The position numbers and the translations under genes were made by a program. Positions 46,161-59,279 of a DNA stretch of 64,000 bases are shown here, in pieces. The stretch spans positions 47,799,587 to 47,863,586 of the forward strand of contig CM055098.1 of the NCBI GenBank assembly GCA_029204225.1. The letters are read 5' to 3'. Numbering within the stretch: position 1 is the first letter of the stretch; every line of letters starts with the position of its first letter. This DNA is from Diphasiastrum complanatum. Taxonomy: Eukaryota; Streptophyta; Lycopodiopsida; Lycopodiales; Lycopodiaceae. Below the pieces are notes generated by a model. It made no database searches. It was not told where the DNA came from and saw nothing but the letters and a program-made list of their open reading frames with translations.

Positions 46161-49100
46161 TCCGGAACCATTTTGGTTTACATATATTGTAGCAGTAGGC
46201 TGGCTTGCGAATCTTTTTTCGTCTGATTCGTCACTCAAATGAGGTGTGACTCGAACATCTTCATATGAGTGTTCATCCTCTACTCCCTCTGTCACAGTTG
46301 GTAGATCATAATATTGTCTTCCAAGGACTTCATAACTGATAGGATCATCATTGGCCATTGTTTTGCTCTCATCGAATTTGACATCTCTGACTGCCTTCAT
46401 TGTGTTTGTCTCTAGCATATAGACTCTGCATGTAGAATATCTTGTAGGATATGACGAATGATTGTCATATCCTACAAGATATTCATGTTCTGTTTTCTCA
46501 TCAAGCTTCTTTCAAAGCTTATCAAGAACATGTGCATAAGCTGCACAACCAAAGATATTGATGTGAGTCAGATTGGATTTTCTACCCCACCATAATTTGT
46601 GTGGTGTCATGTGAGAAACATCAGACTTTCATGTTCTGTTCTGAATGTAAGCTGTAGCTATTGCTTCAGTCCACAACACTCTTGGAGCCTTTGAATAGGC
46701 CATCATGCACCTAGCAGCTTCCATTAAAGTCCTATTCTTTCTTTCTGCAACATCCTCCATCTCAATCTATTCTGATCTGCCTCACTTTATTACCAGTGCA
46801 TCTTTTTGCCCAATTCACATACTCTATGAACTTGTCAAGTGCTTCTGATTTATTGTGAATAAAGTAGACTCAGGCAAACTTACTGTAATCAACAATAAAG
46901 GGTATATAATACTTTGAGCCTCCTACTGAGATCACATTGAAAGGTCCACAAATGTCAGAATGTACAAGCTCCAGAATCTTTGTAGTTCTGTAGGAGTCTT
47001 TGACAAAAGGAGTATGTGACATCTTACCCTTCAGACATGCATCACATGTCATCGAACTGGTTGCATTCGAGATGCTCACCCCTGTGATTGCTCCATGATG
47101 GCTTACTTGATATAGTGTCATTGAATTCATATGGCATAGTCTCCTGTGCCATAGAGTATCTGGCGAATCATCATGAGTCTGATGCACTTAATCTATAGGT
47201 AGGCGTACCTTCAAGTGATACAGATTGTCTTTTCTTCTACCTTGAGTGATTAGTGTACTGGTGCTTGCATCAACAACGTTGCATGCTTCATCCGAGAACA
47301 TTACACGCATCTCTGCATCGACTATTCTTGCCACTGATAGCAAGTCCTGCTGCAGCGTAGGCACGAATAGAACATCTTTGAGTCGTCTCTCTCTGCCATT
47401 TGTGTTGAGACATAGTGAACCAATACCATTCACCTGATGCTTTGATCCATTTCCAAGAACGATAAATCTTGATGGATTTGCACTTAAAAAATCAAACATT
47501 ATCTGTCTCGATATAACGAAGTGTGAGGTAGCTCTTGAATGAAGAATTACCTCATGTGTGTCAAGTGTTGATATTGCACACAAGTCTGCACAGATGTAGG
47601 CGGTCAAATTTTCATGATTTGATCTTTCTTCACCCATCTTTGAGCTCTCTGGCTCCTCGACATAGGACGAACTATTATTATTCTCCTGTCTGTTTTGAGC
47701 TGATTTTTTTCTTGGGTTCTGGCAGCAGTCCATGACTACATGACTCTTCTTGTGACAATGGATACACTCAATTTTTGGATTAAGCCAACATGATTCGACA
47801 GTATGTCCTTTATGTTTGCATATCATGCATGTCTTCTTGTCTCCACTCTGTTGTTTCGACCTTCCTTTGTTTTTCCACTTGCCTTTGCTGGCTTCTTTTG
47901 CTTGTCGATCTCGATCCTGCCTTCGATTTGACTCCCTCTTAGGCTTGAATTGCTTCTTTCTCTTTTCTTTGTTGATGTAGAGGGCTTGGTCAGAAGCACC
48001 CTTGTGATCAAGGTGCTCTCGAGCTTCGACTTCTTCTCGAATCTTGACAATAGTCTTTTCGAGTGTCATAGTAGGATCTTTTGCTAGCAACGTTCTGGTT
48101 GTTTGGAAGGATCTTGGCAAAGCTCTCAACAAATAAGTAAGCTGCTTCTCTGTTGACACTACATTTTCTGCTCCAAAATTTCTCGCGGAAGTTTTTTCGT
48201 TTCATGTTCGTCCTCTCTCTTCTGATTCGCAAACAATTTTCTGTCTTTGAATTTTCTTTTCGTGCGAAAGCTCTTACGGGATCCCAGACACTCGACTACG
48301 CATCACAGAACATATTTTATTCTAGCAATCAAGAGACACAGCACAAGGCCACGAAATAGGATGACTATATTGTCAGTTTGGTTTTAGAGCAAGATCGCCA
48401 GTGTCTCGCTCGTTGGCGGATTGACTCTCTGCTCTTTCGTTATGTTTTGCTCGTTGGAAGACTTTCATGCACAGCTATGGTATTTTGCTTTCTTACTCTA
48501 TTCGCTACATGTCTCTCTATTTCTTACAGGTCTCTGTAAAATTCTCATCACTTTTTCTCTCTCTTTTTGGTTATGATCCAGAGAGGATCCTTTATAGCTC
48601 CACTGTGTGGAGTTTACAAGATAGCTAAACATAGAATCACAAGACTAGTTAATGCTAATCAACTAGTTAGTTAGTCTTCGTCGTTGCTATTTGTTTCAGC
48701 TGGGCATGAAGCCCGTTGAGCTGCCAGCTGACAGCGTGAAATATTTCTCTTCGTGTGTTTCCGTTCTTTTCGTAGTTTTCGTTTTGCATCCATTTTGCGC
48801 TTTGCGGTCCTGGAGGTGTGTTTACGATTCGCGATTGATTCACGAATCGTTCGTGCTTCGAGTCAAAGACACGTTGACTATCGCAAATTTTTCTCGTTCG
48901 ACCTTCGTGTCTTATTCGTGCTGCAACAAAGTTGCAGGAGTTCACCATTTCTGACAGAATTGTGTAGTGAAAGGAATAGATCCTTCATCTTCCTAATGAA
49001 GGAAGTGAGGTCTTTACCATCCCACTGTAGGTTTGTCAGCTGATCTTCGAGCAGCATTATCTAACTGCGTGATTTCGTCTAAAATCTTGTGAGTAATGTA

Positions 49101-49210
49101 TCTCATATCTCTTTTGCTTTAGGGATTGTAGCCAGGTCAAGAGTTAGGCTATCCTCAATGGATGAAGATAACACGACTACTGCCTTGTCATTCTTCTTCA
49201 CAAAAACTTG
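46125..49210 (-). mobile_element. Ty1/copia fossil, gag to integrase
   Basis: Minus-strand parts: gag (about 49200-48950 and 48159 onward, with QLTYLLRALPRSFQT), two zinc knuckles (CMICKHKGHTVESC and CIHCHKKSHVVMDC), protease region (VILHSRATSHFV, then VLFVPTLQQDLLSVARI), pre-integrase HHCC (LWHRRLCHMN...CDACLKGKM) and integrase start (HSDICGPF...YYIPFIVDYS) at 47187-46870, further integrase sequence, and a linker near 46418-46125. Gag is split by the 775-bp insertion at 48171-48945. Overall broken in a few places but long stretches remain open. Confidence 0.9.
48171..48945. mobile_element. Unclassified 775-bp insertion in copia gag
   Basis: Coding similarity to copia gag stops on both sides of this block. 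It is flanked by CATTTTCTG (48162-48170) and CATTTCTG (48946-48953), a likely target duplication of 8-9 bp, which points to a DNA transposon (hAT or Mutator-like) rather than an LTR element. No matching terminal inverted repeats are clear. The right end region (about 48825-48925) is rich in CpG words (GATTCGCGATT, CACGAATCG, TTCGTG), reminiscent of the hAT-like repeats inside PBA1. No coding capacity recognised. Confidence 0.55.
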
Positions 49211-50518
49211 ACATGTATACTTGATTCAAACACACAAAGATCAAATCCAATCACCCCTTTTGGAATCCCTCTTGACCCAAAAAAATCTCACTCTTGAGAT
49301 TTGAAATGGACATGAAATGGTTTGATAACAATCTATGTCAATAATTTTTCACCAATCTTAAAAATTAGACATCTAGAGATTCACAAAGATCCCAATCATG
49401 TATGAACACTCAAATATAGACTCTTCCCTATTCTAGGCTCCCAATGGGATCACAACTTGACCCTCACACTCTCACAAAGAAAGTTGAATAGAACTTATTT
49501 GAGTTTCATACATATAATGTCAAAATTTTGCTCAAAAAATTGAATTCATTCACCCCTATTGGACTCCACCAAGTACCAAGACTCTACCTCTTTAGAGTTG
49601 GAATGAAATTCAAATTTTTAGAAATGTGATACTTCTCTCTCACTAAGATATGTGCTTACAAAAATCTAATGCCACTTAGCAAGATTTGATCACAATGAAG
49701 AAGACAATTTTTTCACCAAAGTCAAGAATTGAGTTACTAGTTCTTGCCCTCTACAAAGGAAGGATCTCTTGAAAATTTTGGATCAACCACAACACATATG
49801 CCTCACTCACCTTTATGACTTTACAAAAAAAAACACACTCACACACTTGAGTTGGGGTGAACAATGTGACTTGGATCTCAAAATTTTCTCCTAGTACTTG
49901 CCAACAATTCTTATCACCTTGTATAGGTAGATTTTGCCTTTATGAGTGTTTGTGCTTTAGAAATTCACTAAGATTTCACTTGGAGGACTGATCCAAGAGT
50001 GGCTTCTAGCATTTAGATGCTTCTAGACTCGGCCCTTTCACTCTTGAACAAATCTAGAATGAAGGTATAATGGATTTCAATCACTCTCCTTGCAAATCAC
50101 TCCTTAATCTTTGGTTTATAGCACTCTTTCTCTCTCAACTTCAATGTACACTCAAAAAATCAGAGAATAAACATCAATGTACTGTAAACAAGCTTTAATC
50201 CATCTATATGATTGATCTAAACCAAGAACAAATCAATGGAATAGAAACAATGCAAGTGAAAGCCTGAAAAATGCATTAAATTGACTCAAAATTGGGTGTA
50301 TGAAGCTCAAAATGCACCAAACTGAATTTTACTGTCCAAAACAGGTTTTGTACGGCCCCACACATGTGGAAAGTACACCTGCAGCCCACAACAAGATTTG
50401 GTACAAATATTATGGTTCTAGCTATCCATTCAAACTCGCTACCTCAATATTAGCTTGTTTCCAAAAACCTGCCAATTTGGGTATAGTTTTAGATCAATGT
50501 CTTAAATGCACTTTTACT
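49211..50518 (-). other. Unassigned, probably retrotransposon leader
   Basis: No recognisable coding region. It lies between copia gag sequence and a minus-strand primer-binding site at 50519, so it may be a 5' leader, although its length is unusual for copia. Confidence 0.35.
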
Positions 50519-51359
50519 TGGCTCTGATACCATGTCAAAGTACAACAAAATGGACCAAGAATAGATCTGAATCAGATCCACAAGTGTAATTGGATGTTAG
50601 ATTAGATCAACCTATCAATCTACACAAGATTAGATAACATTTAGATCAAATCTAGATGAATAAATCTAACAAGAACAATCATTATTGATCAAAACTTGTA
50701 CTTGCTGGTTTCACACGTGTGAAAATCTATCAGAGTACAGACATTAGGCTGAGAATAAAGTGTACTAAGCCTCGAACCCAATCAATGCATAAAAACACAA
50801 GACAAATGTAGAGAATAGACTAGAATTGCTCCAAAACCAAGATTTAGCTTTCTTGTCAATTATGGCCAAAGGAGCCACTATATATACAAAAGAGCTGATG
50901 CTTACTCAACTGATTTGGCATGCATGAGAGTGCCTACTCATCAAAGGATCCACCAATAATCATCAATATGGCACATGGACCAAGTTTCCTAACTTATAGC
51001 CACCTCCCTTGATTTTAGGCAATTTTTCTAATTTATAGGGACTTGCACAAATATCTACTACAAGCTGGTTCTCACCTACTACTGATGTTTTCACACATGT
51101 GGCAATCCTAAACACGTGTGAGATCACTCCTACCCATGTGAAATAGCTTTTCCTACCAATAAAATGATGCCAAGTGGCATATAGCTAGAAAACTAGATTT
51201 TGGCCATTTTAGCCACTAGATCTCAAATGCAATGGTATGTACAACCTATATGACTCATCTAAATGATAAATGCATTTATTCCACATGTGGGAACAGGCTT
51301 CACGCATTTCTAATGATGATATGTACTAGACATAATGGTTTTTACAAGATTTGATCAAG
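50519..51359 (-). mobile_element. LTR with primer-binding site, minus orientation
   Basis: GGCTCTGATACCA at 50521-50533 is the complement of TGGTATCAGAGCC, the initiator-tRNA-Met primer site. For a minus-oriented element the 5' LTR lies to its right, from about 50535. The LTR start resembles sequence at 63880-63965 (AAAGTAC, then GGACCA, AATGGATC / ATAGATC, and TGATTGGATG / TAATTGGATG), so a relative reaches the window end. It carries several CACRTGTG palindromes. The outer end was not fixed. Confidence 0.55.
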
Positions 51360-52080
51360 TTAGCTTTTGCCAATTTTAACAGTCCCAACAAATAGTAGAT
51401 TGTTAGCTAAGCCAGGTACATATTGCACATTGCTTATCCGCTTTATCTTTCCACTGGCTAACTTCACTGGTACCACTCCAACTCCTCTAATAGATAGCAA
51501 TTTGCCATCGGCTTGTCCACCTTCATCACGATTGTGAGTTTCCTTGAGTTCTGAAAACCACTCTTTTCTTGAAGTCATGTGCTTGGATGCACGACTATCA
51601 ATGTACCAGGTAGCCTTGGCTTCATCACTTGTCATTAATGCTGTAATGAACAATTTTGAACTCTCACCTGTATCGTCATCATATTGATCATCATCGTATT
51701 GATGTTGATCAATATAATTGTCTTCATGATAATAATCATCAAATTGAAGTTAATCATTATAATTGCCCGCTTGCCATTTGTCTTTTCTTTGTTCTATCTC
51801 CTTCTGTTTCTTGAAGCATTCATGCTCCCAATGGCCAGGTTTGTTGCAATACCTACAATTTCTAGGTTTATTTTGCTTGGAATAGCCGCATCCTTGATTC
51901 CAATTGCCTCGATTCGGGCCATCATTGGATTGTTCTTGAAATTGTTGGAACGATCCACGATTTGAGTTTCCACCTCTTGATTGGTGTTTTTCACGCGGAA
52001 TCTGTTGGCTTTTTGTTTCTTTCTCGTGTTCTTGTTCTGGTTCTTTCTTCTTGTTCCAGAATAGTTTCGAGGTTAATTCT
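51360..52080 (-). mobile_element. Ty1/copia fossil, zinc knuckle and protease
   Basis: On the minus strand CRYCNKPGHWEHEC (about 51870-51825) is a gag zinc knuckle, followed by the copia protease site ATWYIDSRASKHMTSRKEWFS (near 51615-51550, with Arg where Gly is usual) and the SIRGVGVVPVKL...VQYVPGLANNLL blocks. Only this segment is present, and it is broken. Confidence 0.85.
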
Positions 52081-54299
52081 GTTTGTTATCAGGCTTCATG
52101 GGCATTCATTAGATGTATTCTTATTATTACAATGCCCAAACTAGGCAAAATGGACTGATTAACATTGTAGTATTGTCCTACCTATCAGAGAACACTCAGG
52201 TTTGTCACTCTTGCATTGAAGCACATGCATAAACGACCACAATCAGTCAAGCATGCATGCCAAAACATTCAACCATCAGATCAACATGCAAAATCGTTGA
52301 ATAGTGACTGAAATCCTACTCTAATGTTGCAAAAATGAACTGAAATCAGATTCTAAACACTACTATACTTGCATAAATCCACAAAACAAGAAACAAGAAA
52401 CTAATCTACATCATTTTAGAAGTCCAAGAATAAAGAAACCAACTAGTCTTTTGATTCTTGGACATCCCAAGAACTTCAAGAACAGGGTTGTAAGGAGATA
52501 TGCAAGAACTACACCACAAGCTCAGTCTATTTAGTTTACCTAAATAATGATTCCTACATTAATCTACAAACAAGAAATGAAGTCTAATCCACTCTACGAA
52601 CCACAATCACGCACAAAGGAGGTAAGGGCAAGACCATGAATGCATTCACTCAAGAAACAAGCATGATCAAGGAGCTCAACGGATGCTCCAAAACTCGTGG
52701 AGGCTCTTCTCATTTCAGCATGGAGTAGGTACATTTCACAAAAAGCTCCTCTTCTCAAAGAGGGAGTCTCTTAAATAAGCAAGAGAGCTCCTTAGGTGGC
52801 ATCCTATTGGCATTTCCACATTACACAAATTACAAGTAGAATAATGCTCTCCACTAGAGGTCACCATCAAAAGGTGGCTCACTCTACTTTCTTTAAGAGG
52901 GGTCTACTTGCATTTATTACTTTGCCTAGAAATACTAGTTCCTACATGGTCATTCCATCTTCCGGGATTCACCATGAGACTTACACAGTTCTTGTTTGTC
53001 ATTACTAACTAGTATTCCTCGACTCTTATACTCGGCTCTTAGTCCTCGTTCATCTCATCTTCTCAGAGACCTCCTCGGTCTAAGGTGAGAGGTGCTCTTG
53101 GGTAGCTCTGGCCAAGCATCTTGGGGATTCCTCAGAATCAGCCAACATCATCCCACCTCTAATGTGTTGTAAGACCCACTACAACTCATATTGAATGATG
53201 TCACTCTGTTTTGCATTGACATTTTCAATTGTCACTTGGAAAAGCATAGATCCTCGTTCGCTTGCATAAAACCAAGTGTTTATTGTTTCCAATCTTTATC
53301 AAAAACTGTTTTTGCAACTTGCCACAATGTAATCAAAATGTCTTATTGTTGCAAGTGGGTGACATTCTCAAAGTTGGAGAGCTCCCATCAGCTTCACAAC
53401 TTGCATGCTTGAGGGCTTTCCTCGTGTCTCTTTCTTTTGTTGTATCTGTCATGGATGGTTTTAATTTTAATTTCTGGACAGATTCTAACTTCTGGGAGGT
53501 TTGTATCCTCCATTTGCTTTTCTTACCATTACCAAACCTTCATTCTACAGCTTGCACAAACTTTGATTATCAGTCTCAAGGGGATGGACTTATCATCAAA
53601 AAATTGTTGGTAGGAACAGATTTGGATGGACGGTTTGGTAACGGTAAGAAAACATGATGAAAGCTTGGTGGGTGGGTGAAGGAACTGATGGTTCTATAGT
53701 TGCAGCCTTGGACCCTTGCAATGTCGAGCTTTGACCACCACTTGCTGGGTGAGGAACTCGCTTTATTTGTAGGTTCACGGTTGTCTTCATCTTTCTTTTT
53801 CTACAACTCTTTCTTTTGATCCATTACTTTTGGATCTCTTTGGGTTTCATAAGAGGGGATTCAACTATCATTGTTCCAGAGAGTCTCTTTTGATCAAGAT
53901 CGATCTGACTCAACTATTGCTTAAGTTTTGTCCTTTCCCTCTCAGCTTCTTGGAATTTTCTTTATTTCTTCTACCTGCTTTGCCTACTTCTTAGATCTTC
54001 TTTTGGCTGATTAACCATTGTAGATGGTAGTTAGTCTCCGCAAGACACTTGCAATGATCTTTTAGCTGCCTCGGTAAGATTATAAAAAAATGGGAAATTT
54101 ATCAAAAGAACAGTGAACTGATGATAAACAAACAGATGGAAGGTAGGGTGGAGGTGGTGACATCGGTAGATGGTGTGGACGATAGGCATGAGAATGGGCA
54201 CAAAAGTATGGCAAGAGGCCGATTGAAGAAGGAGACTGATTTCCCAATGCTTGTGTTTCCCTTTCTGAAGGATCTTCATCGTGACTGGGGTACTTCTTC
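52081..54299. other. Unassigned, probably retrotransposon-derived
   Basis: Between two minus-oriented retrotransposon fossils. No coding family recognised on either strand; open frames at 53190-53657 (plus) and 53596-53790 (minus) carry no motif I know. 53040-53170 has an LTR-like look (CT-rich, short words) but no second copy was found. Confidence 0.35.
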
Positions 54300-55870
54300 T
54301 GACTGAGTCTCTTTGAATTGCCCATCTGTCTTCTTTAGCCTTGTCTTTTTCATCTTTGACTTGTGAGCTTGGTTGTCAATCTTGTTGATGGTGTTGCTGG
54401 CAGTGTAACTGCTTCAGTAAATCCAATAAGATCCACTCTCTCCCCCCCAGAAAAATCTATTGATGTGGATGTTGTTGTTGGTAACTGTTCATGCTCAAGA
54501 TTGGATCGGCTTGTGGAACACGTAGTTGAAAACATGTTGAACATGTGACTGGACTAAGGATTGAACAAATTTTAACTAAATTTGTGTCGATCTTGTTGTA
54601 GTTGATTCGAAGATTAATATGACAATGAGAGACAGGAATCAACTCTGACGTGATCTGTACTTCGTTTGATCGTTTAGAGTAATGAAAGAACTCTCATAAG
54701 CCCTTGTCAAAAACAAGACATGAATAGTGACACTGAATCTACCATCGTTGATAGTAGATGTTGTAGGATATAACTTGAGATGTAGTTATGGTTGAGGTAC
54801 TATGTCCTGAGGACCTCTCTAAGCAAGAGATTCAGAACCGAATCTCTATCTGAAATATCGGTTTCACTTTCCTCCTACAAGGACTCATTTCATATTAGTG
54901 TCTTTTTGCATTATGGAGTTGGTGAATTGCGTGGTAATGTAGAAGATTTCAAGAAACTTCTCGAGTGAGCAGCAAGTTGAGCGGTTGGGTGCTATGGTGC
55001 TCGTGTGTTGTTCTCGTGAGGATCCTATCGTGATTCATAACTGACGTGTCGGACAGGTAGGATCTTGTTGGATTGTTTTGGGCAGTCTTTGAAATTGTGT
55101 TTTCTGATACAGTCGGGACACTCAGCATCATACTTGGTTTTGACTGGGCAATCAATCATGAAATAGCCGGTTTTACCACAGATGAAACATCTGTTATTCA
55201 ATGGCCCTTGTATAACGGCATAGCCATCTTGTATGTCTAATGGTTATGGACTGTCAGGTGGGTATTCATGATAATTCAAGGAATGTCCAAATTGTAACGG
55301 TTGTTCTTCATATTGTTGGACTGTATGTGCTTGGATAGGCTGATATGAAGGACAAGCATCAGCAGGATGCGTAGCCCGACAATGTGGGCACCATATTGGT
55401 TTTCGTCTATAAGGTACCTGTGCAGGATTTGGCTAACCAAGCATACTACTTTGGATAGACTTCAGGGTAGTTTGAAACTCATTGGTGAGTTTTTCCATTT
55501 GCAGTTGATGTTGCTGATTAAACAACTCCAGTTGTGATTTCCAAAGCTGATCTCGGGTGTCTTCGATCGGCTTCGACTCATGGACAAGAGCACATGGTGC
55601 TCTCCTTTCTCTGGATTTATCAACATCTAATCCTTCATCTTCTTCCTTGATGGCATCAGACATAGCTAACTTTAGGCTCGTATATTTATCATTGGATTTA
55701 AGCTCGCATCCGATCCATCTTGGAAGGTCGACTAAAAACCAGATGATGAGGATCTGTTCGGAGGGCTGTTCTTGTGCTTGGCTTTTTAAGCGTTTGAATC
55801 GCTCGATATAGTCTCGTACACGTCTATATTTTTGCCATCTTGATGTTACTCAATTTGACAAAAGGATTCT
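54300..55870 (-). mobile_element. Ty3/gypsy fossil, gag with zinc knuckles (Athila/Tat-like)
   Basis: On the minus strand 55840-55430 resembles the plus-strand gag at 59711-60148: a WFLVDLPRWIGCEL-like stretch, then MSDAIKEEDEG and a glutamine-rich QQHQLQMEKLTNEFQ helix. Then come zinc-knuckle-like motifs CPHCRATHPADAC (near 55390), CFICGKTGYFMIDC (near 55190) and CPDCIRKHNFKDC (near 55115). The part from 54300 to 54940 is probably protease-proximal but not recognisable. Broken. Confidence 0.75.
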
Positions 55871-55929
55871 CTAGTTAGAATTAAAGTAGAATCATTGTGC
55901 TACTATACTGTGGGTCCTATCAGTTGATA

Positions 55930-58900
55930 AGGATCAGTTGGCCTCGCCACAAGGCAAGTCGACGGGACACGCGTCCCGCCAACGGCAACCTGGGTCATGC
56001 ATGGATTGCTTGAGTAAACAACTATATGTATAATGTAATTTCATTTTGAGAAATACAGTTGTTATGTGAGTTTGCTGTGGAGAGTGTTTTCTGTCTGTGT
56101 TACTGTGTAGCATGATTTGTGTTCCTGTTTGAAGCAAATTCTAAGTTGGTATCAGAGCCATACAAGGAGTGTACACAGTACATCATCGTCGTTGAAGAGA
56201 GCTTCGGGAGAATTGTCTTCTGAGAGTTCGGGGTTTACAATGGGTTGAAGACGGAAGGAGAAGCACTGGTGCATGGTTTCTAGTTTATAGAGCTTGCCAA
56301 GCTCAACAGAGGGATTATTAGCCTGTGCATAGCATCAGACAGGGAAAAATTTGGTGAAAATTTGACAATTTTGAAGCTAGTTGAAAATTGAAACCGGGTT
56401 TGGGGTTACGGTTTTCTACACATAACTGGTGATTTCTTCGTTGTTTGTGCACCATTCTGGATGTCGTAAGGACAAGAAGGAAGCTAATTAGATTGTCAAC
56501 CATCCATGGAGAGATTCTAAGGTTTATGTTAGAGATTTGTTTGCAGACAGTTAACCTAGCAGATTTGCGGTAAAAGGTGAAAAAAAGCCACTTTGTCAAG
56601 TTGAGCTAAAATCACCGTTTCTCCACGGAATTTCATGATCGAACACTCTACAGATTTGGTATCAGTAGGGCGACCCTTCTCAGGGCCTCAGATCATGCTC
56701 AAATCAATCTGAAAACAAAATTGATCAAGCAAAAATCAGTTTGGGGAGACGCGGCCGTAGACAGGGAGGAGCGTGGACGAATGGGGGTAGCATCTCAACT
56801 TCAAAAAGTGTATAGCGGCCGCAAGAAAGAGTTTCGGTGCACATGAGTGCATGTGACCATAGGATTGGATTCCCATTGGATCAACAGTCATGATAGATTG
56901 CTCAGGGAACAATCTGGACCACAAGATCGTAGTGGACCATTGGATGAAGTGGAAAAAGTCTTGAAGTGTATTTTGGCCTTCAACTTCTTTAAAGATCTTC
57001 ATACTGAAATTGGAGTTGGGTTTCTTCACAACTGAAGTGTGAAGTTTCTTCAAGGTGAAGAAACAGTTCAAAAACAAGAAAAATCCCTATTTTTGGGTCC
57101 TTTGTCCGTTTTGACCCAAATGAAAGGCTATAGCCTCCAAACGAAGGGCACCCGGACTGTACTCGCAAGTATGGTACAACAAAACAGAGTGATTGCAGCA
57201 GAGAAAGTGTTCGAAGTGCACCAAAAGTGATTTCACCATTCCACTGGGCACGTAATTAGGAGTTGACGACTGAGTGCATTTCAGAAGGCGACACCGATTT
57301 GGCACTAAAATAATGATTTTATTTTGGACACAATCATTTACATTTTTCCTTTCCATTTAAGTTTCAACACCTTGCAGGTGGAAAAGCGGCAAGTGGCCTG
57401 GTAAGGGAAAAAGGGCAGGTCATTATTTCTAACTTCTGACATCACAGTTTGCCTCAGCATAATACTTTTAGCCTACGACAAAAGTGTCAAGTAGTTTTGC
57501 GATGACAAACATGGGAGAGTCCATTTTGAGTGAAAGTAATAAATTGGACGGAATTTCCAACTATGTAGTGTGGAAATTCAAAATGAAAAACATACTGATG
57601 GAGAAAGACGTGTGGGAAGTCGTCATAGGTGATGAGAGAAGACCGCCAAATGAAGCGAATATTAAAGTGTTCGACAAAAAGATGAGGAAAGCTTTGACCT
57701 TCATTAACTTGTCAGTCAAGGATCACATCATTACCCACATTTGTGATGCTGTTACACCCAGACAGGCATGGGATGTGCTAAAGGAGCAGTTCGAGTTGTC
57801 AAATCCGTCAAGAATCATGTTTCTGAAGTCAGAACTAAATAGTGCCCGAATGGAACAAGGAGAGCACATTCAGAGATACATGACCAGAATCAAGACAATG
57901 AGGGATGAACTGCATTCTATTGGTGAGCGCATACGTGATGTGGAGTTGGTGCACAATGCATTATGTGGCATTGCAGAACCCTATCAGATGTTTGTGAGCA
58001 TAATAGCATCAAGAGAAAGATTGCCAAACTTTGACAAGCTCACAGGAATCTTGATGTAGGAAGAGCAACGACGAGAAATGGTGAAAGCTAGACGTCAAAA
58101 TACTGACGATCAGGCACTTGCGACACGCCAAAAACAAGACAAGGGCAAGGGCAAGAAGAAGTCTAAATAACAATTTTCCAAGACTCAGGAGAATGAGGGA
58201 TCTTCCAATAAGACCAAGAAGAAAGACAAGTGCTTCCATTGTAGTAAAAAGGGCCATTGGAAGAGTGAATGTCGCAAATTCCTGGTGGAACAAGACAAGG
58301 GGAAACCAAAACAAACAGGTAACCTTGTCGATGAGGGTGAGATTGAAGACTCTAGCATCTTCATATTTACATTGCCATCTAATCAAGATGATCAAGCATG
58401 GTATATTGAATCGGGAGCCAAAGACACATGACAGGTAACAAGAATTGGTTCAGTAGCTTGAAAGTGTTGGATAATAGAACGTCTGTTTCACAAGCAAATG
58501 GCAATGTGTGCAAGATCAAGGGGATAGGCACCGTTTCAATCCAATTACCTGATGGAAAAAGTAGGATGATCAGGGAGGTACTTTACATACCAGGTTTGAA
58601 GAAAAGTCTACTTTCTATTGGAGTCATTACTGATCAAAAGTTGAAAGTAGAATTCGCCCATGATCGTTGCTTTGTGAAGGATGTGAACCAAAAATTCAAA
58701 GTTATTGCGGATGGAGTAAGGGAGCCCAATACAAAATTGTATAGGTTGAATGCTACAATCAAGGAGCAACATGGACTTGTATGTCCATTCCATCGCAAAC
58801 TGAGTTGTGGCATAAGAGGCTTGGTCACTTGAACTTGGGAAGCCTCAGTTTGATGAGAAAATTGGAGATGGTAACATGATTGCCTACTATAGAAGACCAC

Positions 58901-58975
58901 TTGAAATCGATGTGCGAATCAGGTGTATATGGGAAGCAGCATCAAGAGAAGTTCAATAAAGAACTACTATGAGCC
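55930..58975 (+). mobile_element. Ty1/copia fossil, LTR to pre-integrase
   Basis: A short 5' LTR (about 55930-56150) ends before TTGGTATCAGAGCC (56151-56164), the initiator-tRNA-Met primer site. A long non-coding leader follows. Gag starts at about 57502 (SNKLDGISNYVVWKFKMKNIL, then AWDVLKEQFE) and has zinc knuckle CFHCSKKGHWKSEC (near 58233). A protease site WYIESGAKDT (near 58400) and VLYIPGLKKSLLSIGVI (58585-58625) follow, and pre-integrase similarity ends near 58970, where it meets the gypsy fossil. Gag is well preserved; overall the element is broken and incomplete. Confidence 0.85.
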
Positions 58976-59279
58976 TTGCGAGAGCTACTTCCTAAAGATT
59001 TGAGAGATATCATATTTTTTATCTGCAAAAATAGCTAAAGAACCCTCGCACAGCCAACCCTCGCAAACTAGAACAATGGAAAGGTCTACATAAGATCTAG
59101 CTACTGTCAAAATCTCAGGTCAATCAGTGCAAGGAATAAGAAGTTATCTAGGAAAAACCACCATAAAGGGCCCAAAATTCACTTTCGGCCGATCAAATTG
59201 ATCAGATCCTTAAGATCCAGACTGCATTCCACTGTACAACCAAGATCCAACCACTTTGGGACCCACCATCGGATGAATC

